A program made the translations under genes and the position numbers. Shown piece by piece: positions 1 through 6,368 of a stretch of 14,510 bases of DNA. The notes beneath the pieces are model-generated. The model was not told where the DNA came from and searched no databases. It saw nothing but the letters and a program-made list of their open reading frames with translations. The stretch is from JBDNIO01 sp041688215 (GTDB lineage Bacteria; Pseudomonadota; Gammaproteobacteria; Nevskiales; Salinisphaeraceae), in contig JBDNIO010000053.1 of the NCBI GenBank assembly GCA_041688215.1, forward strand, positions 1 to 14,510, written 5' to 3'. Numbering within the stretch: position 1 is the first letter of the stretch; every line of letters starts with the position of its first letter.

Positions 1-278
1 AATATATTTGTTGCACGCTCAACGGATAATTCACCGCCGCTAATTTCTTCGGCTTGTTGGTTTAGGTCATCACGGCGAGCCTGCTTTTTTTCTTTGGCTT
101 TTACAGAGCGTATTTCTTTGGCTTTTTCGAGCAAGCGTTTTTCTTCTTTTTCTAACGCGGCTATAAAGTCGTCTTGTTTTTCTTGTCCCGTTTTTAAACT
201 GTTTTTTTTCGGGACAAGCACTCCTGCGCGCGTGGGCGTGAGGGCGCCTTTTTTTATTGTGCAGTGCAATGCGCGCAT
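1..278 (-). CDS. Partial Lys/Glu-rich helical protein, N-terminal part, runs off window
   Basis: An open frame starts at ATG 278-276, with a stop codon directly upstream in the same frame, and stays open to the window edge (92 codons). After about 35 residues the sequence becomes strongly helical and charged: residues near 39-75 alternate Lys/Glu/Arg/Ala in a pattern typical of a coiled coil (for example AALEKEEKRLLEKAKEIRSV), followed by a segment ending ISGGELSVERATNI. I do not recognise the family. The gene lies downstream of tRNA-Leu, a common integration target, so it could belong to a neighbouring integrated element, but no integrase is visible. There is no good Shine-Dalgarno before the ATG, and a GTG at codon 20 is an alternative start. 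The other two open frames here give low-complexity Arg- or Ser-rich products and look like shadows. Confidence 0.4.
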   Translation of the reverse strand, partial: MRALHCTIKKGALTPTRAGVLVPKKNSLKTGQEKQDDFIAALEKEEKRLLEKAKEIRSVKAKEKKQARRDDLNQQAEEISGGELSVERATNI

Positions 279-296
279 TCAGTCGCGCAGCAACCA

Positions 297-337
297 TGTA
301 AGCGCCTACTCGCCTAACTGCTTACATAACGCTTACA
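297..337. repeat. TGTAAGC inverted/direct repeat cluster
   Basis: TGTAAGCG at 297-304 is matched by its exact reverse complement CGCTTACA at 330-337, and by a second inverted 7-bp copy GCTTACA at 320-326. The three copies lie within 41 bp, between the 3' end of tRNA-Leu and the start of the partial gene at 278. They could be an operator for that gene or recombinase/initiator binding sites. The function is not determined by sequence alone. Confidence 0.45.
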
Positions 338-395
338 CGGCGATATTACTTTAACTATTGCTCGGGGCTAAAAAGCAAAAAGTCGTTATAAATCA

Positions 396-482
396 TGGTG
401 CCCGGGGCCGGACTTGAACCGGCACAGCCATAAGGCCGAGGGATTTTAAGTCCCTTGCGTCTACCAATTCCGCCACCCGGGC
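396..482 (-). tRNA. tRNA-Leu (anticodon TAA)
   Basis: The reverse strand reads as a class II tRNA of 87 nt including an encoded CCA (396-398). The 7-bp acceptor stem GCCCGGG pairs with CCCGGGC, the anticodon loop is CTTAAAA (anticodon TAA), a long variable arm is present, and the T-arm contains GGTTCAAGTCC. In E. coli the equivalent gene, leuZ, is the last member of glyW-cysT-leuZ. Here it is about 13.3 kb from tRNA-Cys and has its own promoter just upstream (498-526). No convincing Rho-independent terminator follows it. Confidence 0.97.
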
Positions 483-497
483 ATTCAATGGGCCGAT

Positions 498-526
498 AAA
501 ATAATACTAATTTGGGATTTTCGCAA
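498..526 (-). promoter_or_regulatory. Candidate sigma-70 promoter of tRNA-Leu
   Basis: On the minus strand a -35 box TTGCGA (526-521) is followed after a 17-bp spacer by a -10 box TATTTT (503-498). This places the start point about 8-10 nt before the mature tRNA 5' end at 482. The -10 match is moderate. Because the island separates this tRNA from tRNA-Cys, an independent promoter is needed. Confidence 0.5.
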
Positions 527-635
527 AAATTACGAGCGAGTTCGTGAATCGAAGTACCCCTATATTCCCTGCTCCACTGGTTATTTTCGCCTAAGGCATT
601 TGTTGTAATCTACCGGGTTATCAGCCCTTGCAGTG

Positions 636-655
636 CGCCCAAATATAACTGGGCG
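636..655 (-). other. Small hairpin downstream of the helicase gene
   Basis: CGCCCA (636-641) and TGGGCG (650-655) form a perfect 6-bp stem with an 8-nt loop, 18 bp after the stop codon of the last island gene. No T-run follows it on either strand, so it is not a classic intrinsic terminator. It may stabilise the 3' end of the island transcript. Apart from this hairpin and the tRNA-Leu promoter, I see nothing in 483-672. Confidence 0.3.
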
Positions 656-672
656 GGCATCAGCCACCGGAA

Positions 673-2781
673 CTAACTAACTTCCGGGGAAATCCCGAAA
701 ACGTGCTTAATCCGCAAATCATCCAAAAACTCTGAGGCCGGCTCCACACTCGTCACAAGCAAATAATCCCTGGCTCGCGTACAGGCAACGTACAACAAAT
801 GCCGCTCGGTGTCGTAGACCTCTCGCAAATCGGCCTCGTCTGCGATCATTTCAATGCGTGCTTGCAATGGCAGTATTTCATCGTCGCAGGCCATAACGAC
901 GACCGCGCGGAACTCCATGCCTTTTGCTAGATGCATAGTGCAAATTGATACCGCGTCTAGTGGCCCGCCTCGATTCTGGTCGAGCACTTTGAATTTCAGG
1001 CCAGCTTGCTGGACAGCGCTCCGCGCACGCTCCAACTGAGCCTCCGAGCGCACAAAAACGCCTATTTCCTCCGCTATTACGTCCTCATCTGCAAGTTGTT
1101 CAAGATACCTTGCGACATAGGCGCCCTCTTCTTCACACCTTTCGAAACCCCTAATTTCGGGTGCCTTGCCGTTAAACACTGAGACCACGCCACGGCGCTT
1201 TTCTGTGTTGCCATCCACATCGGCTAACTCCGGTTCCAGTAAACGATCCGCATGACTTCTGATCTGATGCGAAGTCCGATAATTGATTTTCAGCGTTCGC
1301 GACCTGCCTCGTAGTTCAACGCCCAAGGATTTCCAGGAAAATGGTGGCTGGAATATTCTTTGGCCCAGATCTCCTGCAAAGAAAAGACTATTGGGTCTGC
1401 CAGTTCCTAATGCCGCCAGAAACCGCAGCTGAGACACGCTAATATCTTGCGCCTCATCAACTACGGCAAAATCAAATGGCGGATTGGTGCGTTCACTCAG
1501 ATGCTCTGCGAGTTTGTTGAACATGCCTGCATGCGTCACCAAGCCCCGAGCTTCTAATTCCGCAAAGGTCTGTTCGAATATCTTCCAGAGATCAGCGCGT
1601 TGCTGCTCCGGCAATCGCGTCTTGCGACCTAGACGCGCCACATCCCGATAAGCGTCCCAGGTACGCAACTGCCAGGCATCGACCACTTGCTCCCATTCAG
1701 CCCAAAGAAAATGGGCAGTAAACCTTGTGCCGCTGTCCTGAACCGTGGCTGATTCCGCCAGGATGGTTGGGATGACTTTTTCGGAAGCAATCGCGGGACG
1801 CTGCCATGCCCTCTCGTATAATCGCTCGCCCACCGTGTTAATTGATAATACTTCGATCTGCTCAGCCAAACGGGGCTGACTTCGCACTAGCCGCCGCAAC
1901 TTAATATCCAGTGCGTTTGCCAAGGCGGGTGAGAACGTCGTCAACAATATGCGTGCATCAGCGTTGTTGCGCGCTAGAAACGCCGCGCGGTGCAACGCGA
2001 CTACTGTTTTACCTGTGCCAGCGGAACCTGAAATTCGCGCCGGACCGTTATAGTCCTTCTCAACAAATTCCCGCTGGGCGGGATGCAGGAAAATACTCCA
2101 CTTCTCCCAGGGGTAATCCAGCGCCTGCTGTAATTCGTCCATATTCGCCATTACCCGGAACCGACGCTGGGCGTCCGGATGGTCGAAGGGGTCGGTGGTA
2201 GCTGCAATCGGCTGCAATACTTGCGGCACGCCGCCGGTCGCCAGTTCCAACAAAGTCTCGCCCGCTTCACTGGGTAGATGCTCTACGAGGTCGAGTAATT
2301 CGTCCTCATTGGCTGCACGGACATCCTCCAGCCAATCCTGTGGCACGCCGTAGCCAAGTAATTTTTCATCGTCCGTATCGGCGAATAGCGCCGATTTTAC
2401 AGCTTCCGCCGGCTTAGCCACCACATATTCAGAAACGGTAATCCGCTCTACTCGCTCACGGATTTCTACAAGCTGAGCTGCGCCAGTCTTGGGATGGGTT
2501 TCGACCTTGCGTCGTTCTGCCCAGCTATAAGCTTTGTCGTGGTGATCCACATAACACAGCAACAGACTAGCCGAGCTTTTATGCACGATGATACGAATGT
2601 CGCGCCCGGCGCGGACGGACCAGAAGTTCTTGTCCTTGGCTCGGTCGAGCTTGTGGAGCTGCATACTCGGATTAGCCGGGTTTAGCTGTAAGTCAAATGC
2701 GGTGGTTTTTACGCCTTTTTGCTCATCGCCAGTTAGCTTGGCGAGGCTGGCGGTAAATGTATCAGCTATGCGGAATTGCAT
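673..2781 (-). CDS. UvrD/PcrA-type superfamily 1 helicase with N-terminal RelE-like domain
   Basis: A 702-residue protein. The C-terminal two thirds is a superfamily 1A 3'-5' DNA helicase. Visible motifs are Walker A GSAGTGKT (252-259), Walker B DEAQD (442-446), GDLGQ (470-474), YRTS (501-504), TMHLAKGMEF (615-624) and YVACTRAR (664-671). Residues about 1-95 match the RelE/ParE/HigB toxin fold: a Leu/Lys-rich helix, then FWSVRAGRDIRIIVHK, a hydrophobic strand LLLCYVDHHDKAY and a basic tail. This is the layout of the mRNA-interferase core. No exonuclease domain is visible. It is the last gene of the island, 40 bp after the protease gene, and its Shine-Dalgarno is weak. It would be a cytosolic DNA translocase or unwindase; whether the RelE-like part cuts RNA or binds nucleic acid is unknown. 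Helicase identity is certain; the RelE-like assignment is by pattern. Confidence 0.9.
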   Translation of the reverse strand: MQFRIADTFTASLAKLTGDEQKGVKTTAFDLQLNPANPSMQLHKLDRAKDKNFWSVRAGRDIRIIVHKSSASLLLCYVDHHDKAYSWAERRKVETHPKTGAAQLVEIRERVERITVSEYVVAKPAEAVKSALFADTDDEKLLGYGVPQDWLEDVRAANEDELLDLVEHLPSEAGETLLELATGGVPQVLQPIAATTDPFDHPDAQRRFRVMANMDELQQALDYPWEKWSIFLHPAQREFVEKDYNGPARISGSAGTGKTVVALHRAAFLARNNADARILLTTFSPALANALDIKLRRLVRSQPRLAEQIEVLSINTVGERLYERAWQRPAIASEKVIPTILAESATVQDSGTRFTAHFLWAEWEQVVDAWQLRTWDAYRDVARLGRKTRLPEQQRADLWKIFEQTFAELEARGLVTHAGMFNKLAEHLSERTNPPFDFAVVDEAQDISVSQLRFLAALGTGRPNSLFFAGDLGQRIFQPPFSWKSLGVELRGRSRTLKINYRTSHQIRSHADRLLEPELADVDGNTEKRRGVVSVFNGKAPEIRGFERCEEEGAYVARYLEQLADEDVIAEEIGVFVRSEAQLERARSAVQQAGLKFKVLDQNRGGPLDAVSICTMHLAKGMEFRAVVVMACDDEILPLQARIEMIADEADLREVYDTERHLLYVACTRARDYLLVTSVEPASEFLDDLRIKHVFGISPEVS

Positions 2782-2821
2782 CGTGAATACTTTGGCTGCG
2801 TTAGGAAAACTGCTGCAAAGG

Positions 2822-5314
2822 TCAAACCTCGACTTCCACCACTGTCTCGATTTGATTCTCTACTGCTGAATACAAATCTACATTCTGCTCTGGGGCACGA
2901 ATTGAAACGACAAGAGAATAACGTGCTTGTTGGTCGAATCTCTCCAGTTTCTTTCTGGTTTTCCACCAACCCGCAGCAGGATAAATAGCTATTGCCCCAC
3001 GGCTCGCGAGTTCCGCCGCGGGTCCGTACCAGATGTCTGCGTGTAGCGAACCCTTATGTCTGTTTTTCGTGCCAATAAGCCAATTCGGGTCAGTGCTGCG
3101 TGCATTGCTTCCCTCTTCTGCGTCGCGGGCAGCTACATTAATCCTCGCGCGAAAAGCAGCTTCACTCTCTGTCGGACGTTTTACGTCAAACCTTAAACAA
3201 TGTGATTCGTAGCGATAACGCGATTTTATTCCGCGTTGGGAGGGATTAGGTTCAATGAAATACGATAGCGTAACTCGCATTTCAACCGGTGTTTCTTCAA
3301 GAGCCTCTAATTCCTCCAACGGCCATGGAAGGCGATGAAGGTTCATATCGCGCAGCACAGGTTCGCTACCGCGCTCTTTCCTGAATGGAAAAAGCTGATC
3401 CTCGCAAACCATCGTTAGTGAGTTCTCAACACTCCACATTGCACGGTCCAAGTTGGGAACGCCAAATCCGCAATGGCGAACAAGCCCAACCCAGTCGGAC
3501 TTATTCGGGGTTCCCTTTTGTGGCAAAAATGCTTGCCGCATTGCATCGGTCCAATCGGCAGAATGGACTAGCAGCGCTCTGATCGATTCCGGCCACAACA
3601 GCGGGTACTGCGCCATTAGCTGCGCAGCCATGCGTGCCGCCAATGCGGTCGCTGCACTGGTAGCGTTCGATGTGGTGAATAACCGTTCTTGCGGTAGTGA
3701 ATTGGTGGTAAGTAAGCTCAAGCTTGGTAAGGCTGTCACTCCGAGTTCGTCTACACCAGCATTACCTCCTTCGAATACCACGTCAGGCTTCAAGGGCCAA
3801 TGAGACTGCCAAGTAAGCGATGTGGTACTAAACGGGCTCAATCCACCCGCCGGCGCTACGGGCTCATAAGCATCCGTGTCCGGCTCGGTTATGTGGACGA
3901 GCTGCGTCGAAGCACCCACTGTCAGTGCGTTCCAGCTCTGTCCGGGATCGTGGATACTGTCTGATGCGTTACTGGCGGGATAATCTTTCCAGCCATCCGC
4001 ACTGACATTGCCAGCAGATACCAAAAATAATCTCGGGTATTCGCCTTGTCCCTCAGCATCTGCCGCTAAACGATCCAATGCTGCCGACCACGCGGAAGGA
4101 CGACCCCGATCTCGATCATCTCGCGTAGTCACAGCCATAGCGAATACTCGCGGTCTTTTTGGCGCCGTAATCTCGGGGCGCGCTACGGCCTCTGTAGTTA
4201 GATAGCCATGGTGCAAGGCATTACCTGCATTCCCTCCATCATCTTTAAGCAACTTAACAGATTCCAATCGATGTTCGAGTTCGATTGTTTCCTGTGAAGC
4301 AAGCGCATCGACAAGATCACCGAAACAGGCCAATCCTGCCATAGCAGTACCATGGCCTTCGGTGTCATTAGTACCCCATTCCGGCTCTACGGAGTGCATA
4401 TCTTCATCGACCGCTACTGGCGCCAGTAGCGGATGCCCATGATTCAGACCTGTATCCAGCAGGCAAACATGGGGGACTTCGGAACCAGGTTCGGGCACCC
4501 TTAAACGATCAATCAGATCGTCAAGCCATTCTCTTTGTTCATCTGGGGGTAACGCATCAAAAAATTCCGCAGTTTCTTTCGCACGTCGAAGCTCAGCAAT
4601 GCTATTCAAGACGAGTATTGACTGCTTCATCTGGCCAGCTGAACCGAAAATTAATATTACGGTACGTTCCGGAAATCGCAACTCTCCGGTAGCAAGCCGG
4701 AATCCTAAGCTAGCAACCAACTCTCGGAATTTTTCGGAATTTTCTTCCCTATCGCCTCGCACGGGGAGCCATACTTCCCACCAGAATGTTTCTTTATCAG
4801 ATTCCGGCAAGGCTTCTCGTGAATCAGTCCACAATGCATCAAGGGTAGCAGCGCGGACTTGGGACACTGCATTGAGCAGTTTTCTATTCCGCGGACCTGT
4901 TTTGGTATCCTTTGTTTCGTCCAGATAATCGCTTATTAATCTCTCAAATATGTGAATTTTACCGTCTGGAACAAATACCGTGGCGCATGTCTGCTCGCCT
5001 TGATGGCGAACGTTCCGCAGTTCAATACCATGGGATTCTCGCGCCAATGATTCAAAAACGAGTTCAATATCGGGAAAACTTTCAAACTCTATTTGCAGGC
5101 CAAAACCATCTTCCAGGCCTGCCGCTAGTTGTATTTCTCGGGCCTCTTCGAATTGAGGTCGCAGAGCTTCTATTTGTCGCAATAAATTAAGGCCGTGCCT
5201 CTGTCTGTTTTGCGATGGTACAGCGGAACCCTTGACAGGCCTTGGTGGAGTGCGAAACCGTTCGCTATCCGCCTTACCCCCGAGAGTGAAGTGTCGCTTC
5301 CGTCTGTCCGCCAT
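2822..5314 (-). CDS. ietS: Subtilisin-like S8 serine protease, IetS-type
   Basis: An 830-residue subtilase. The catalytic triad is readable: Asp287 in LLDTG, His321 in EGHGTAMAG and Ser553 in NATSAAT, with the oxyanion Asn436 in SAGN. The serine motif is ATSAAT rather than the usual GTSxAxP. About 280 residues precede the catalytic domain and about 260 follow it. There is no signal peptide (the N-terminus is MADRRKRHF), so it should act in the cytosol. It starts 18 bp after the AAA+ ATPase gene, with GGGGGA just upstream of the ATG. A cytosolic subtilase paired with an AAA+ ATPase is the layout of IetAS, first described as a plasmid stability/incompatibility locus on Agrobacterium Ti plasmids and later classed among anti-phage systems. 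In that pair the protease is the effector and the ATPase its controller. Gene symbol given by family layout; orthology not tested. Confidence 0.85.
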   Translation of the reverse strand: MADRRKRHFTLGGKADSERFRTPPRPVKGSAVPSQNRQRHGLNLLRQIEALRPQFEEAREIQLAAGLEDGFGLQIEFESFPDIELVFESLARESHGIELRNVRHQGEQTCATVFVPDGKIHIFERLISDYLDETKDTKTGPRNRKLLNAVSQVRAATLDALWTDSREALPESDKETFWWEVWLPVRGDREENSEKFRELVASLGFRLATGELRFPERTVILIFGSAGQMKQSILVLNSIAELRRAKETAEFFDALPPDEQREWLDDLIDRLRVPEPGSEVPHVCLLDTGLNHGHPLLAPVAVDEDMHSVEPEWGTNDTEGHGTAMAGLACFGDLVDALASQETIELEHRLESVKLLKDDGGNAGNALHHGYLTTEAVARPEITAPKRPRVFAMAVTTRDDRDRGRPSAWSAALDRLAADAEGQGEYPRLFLVSAGNVSADGWKDYPASNASDSIHDPGQSWNALTVGASTQLVHITEPDTDAYEPVAPAGGLSPFSTTSLTWQSHWPLKPDVVFEGGNAGVDELGVTALPSLSLLTTNSLPQERLFTTSNATSAATALAARMAAQLMAQYPLLWPESIRALLVHSADWTDAMRQAFLPQKGTPNKSDWVGLVRHCGFGVPNLDRAMWSVENSLTMVCEDQLFPFRKERGSEPVLRDMNLHRLPWPLEELEALEETPVEMRVTLSYFIEPNPSQRGIKSRYRYESHCLRFDVKRPTESEAAFRARINVAARDAEEGSNARSTDPNWLIGTKNRHKGSLHADIWYGPAAELASRGAIAIYPAAGWWKTRKKLERFDQQARYSLVVSIRAPEQNVDLYSAVENQIETVVEVEV

Positions 5315-5332
5315 AAATCCCCCAAACCGAAC

Positions 5333-6337
5333 TTATTTATTTTTATCCTTCAATCGGAAGGCAACATTGTGTCGTTCTTCCAACGTGCGGCCAATAATAT
5401 TCTCCGCAATTTTTTCCCGCTGTTCCATGAGTGCCTCTTTTAGCACTTCGTTGCCAGCACGGGTAATCTCAGCGTGGCTCAGTCCCTTAGCTTTATCCGC
5501 CATACGCTTCCATGATGAACCCTTGCTAACAATATGTCCGAGTCGAACTTTTAGTAATTGCGCAATACTCTTTTCGTCCGGTAAATCGTAATGCAAGACA
5601 TCATCAAACCTGCGGAAAAGCGCATGGTCAAGGATTTCTGCATGATTGGTTGCTGCGACGATTAGGCTATGCGACTCATCAGTTTCAATCATCTGTAGGA
5701 AACTGTTGAGTACTCTCCGAATTTCACCCACGTCGTTGGACAGCCCTCGTTGCGAACCTATGGCATCGAATTCGTCAAAAAAATACACACCCCTCGTTTT
5801 GTCAGTTGCTTGAAATATTTGCCGCAATTTTGCAGCCGTTTCTCCCATGAACTTGGTAATTAAGCCATCAAGTCGCACTTGACACAACGGCAGACCAAGT
5901 TCTCCTGCCAGTGCAGACGCTGTCATCGTTTTACCGGTTCCCGGTGGCCCCATAAGCAACAACTTACGTCTCGGGTTTAGTCCGTTTGTGAGAATTTTTG
6001 CGGCGTGTCGCTGCTCCCGAATTACACGATCAAGTTGGGCAGACAGTCTTTCATCAAGAATCATGTCAACCAATCGTGTTTTGGGATACGTAACAGTCAG
6101 CAGATTAGCCAGTTCGCCCCGTGGCTGGCTGATTGGAGTCGCTCGCCTGTCTGCGTGCAAAGACGGTCCTCGTTTTGCTTTCGCAGAATCTATTAGCGCG
6201 CGTAATTCCTCTGCCAACTTCCCATGGCCCAACTTTGCCTCGTGCGCGGCAACTTGCATGGCCACAGAAAAGAACTGCGACTCATCGCCTTCAAGGTGCG
6301 ATTGCAGCAATGCCTTTAATTGATTAGCGCTCGCCAT
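5333..6337 (-). CDS. ietA: AAA+ ATPase, IetA-type partner of the subtilase
   Basis: A 334-residue AAA+ ATPase of the FtsH/SpoVK-like (classic AAA) type. Motifs counted from the chosen start: Walker A GPPGTGKT near 130-137, Walker B FFDEFDAIG near 186-194, sensor 1 AATN near 228-231 and the arginine-finger region FRRFD near 241-245. A helical N-terminal region of about 90 residues precedes the ATPase. The start at ATG 6337 is favoured over a GTG 15 bp upstream because GGAGGA (6350-6345) sits 7 bp before the ATG and would overlap the longer version. It lies 31 bp after mod and 18 bp before the protease gene. In the IetAS pair the ATPase is the protease's partner and, in the plasmid toxin-antitoxin description, its neutraliser. 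The generic AAA+ call is certain; the IetA call rests on the adjacent subtilase. Confidence 0.87.
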   Translation of the reverse strand: MASANQLKALLQSHLEGDESQFFSVAMQVAAHEAKLGHGKLAEELRALIDSAKAKRGPSLHADRRATPISQPRGELANLLTVTYPKTRLVDMILDERLSAQLDRVIREQRHAAKILTNGLNPRRKLLLMGPPGTGKTMTASALAGELGLPLCQVRLDGLITKFMGETAAKLRQIFQATDKTRGVYFFDEFDAIGSQRGLSNDVGEIRRVLNSFLQMIETDESHSLIVAATNHAEILDHALFRRFDDVLHYDLPDEKSIAQLLKVRLGHIVSKGSSWKRMADKAKGLSHAEITRAGNEVLKEALMEQREKIAENIIGRTLEERHNVAFRLKDKNK

Positions 6338-6344
6338 GCTTATT

Positions 6345-6350
6345 TCCTCC
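6345..6350 (-). promoter_or_regulatory. Strong Shine-Dalgarno of the AAA+ ATPase gene
   Basis: GGAGGA on the minus strand, 7 bp before ATG 6337. It fixes the start of this gene and is the best ribosome-binding site in the island, so the ATPase may be translated more strongly than its neighbours. That would fit a role in holding the protease in check. Confidence 0.7.
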
Positions 6351-6368
6351 ACCCATACGCTAATGATG

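Noticed and set aside
396..420. Classic integrative-element attachment repeat of the tRNA-Leu 3' end
   Set aside because: By eye I find no second copy of the tRNA-Leu 3' end in the window and no integrase gene, so an integrase-mediated origin of the island is not supported.
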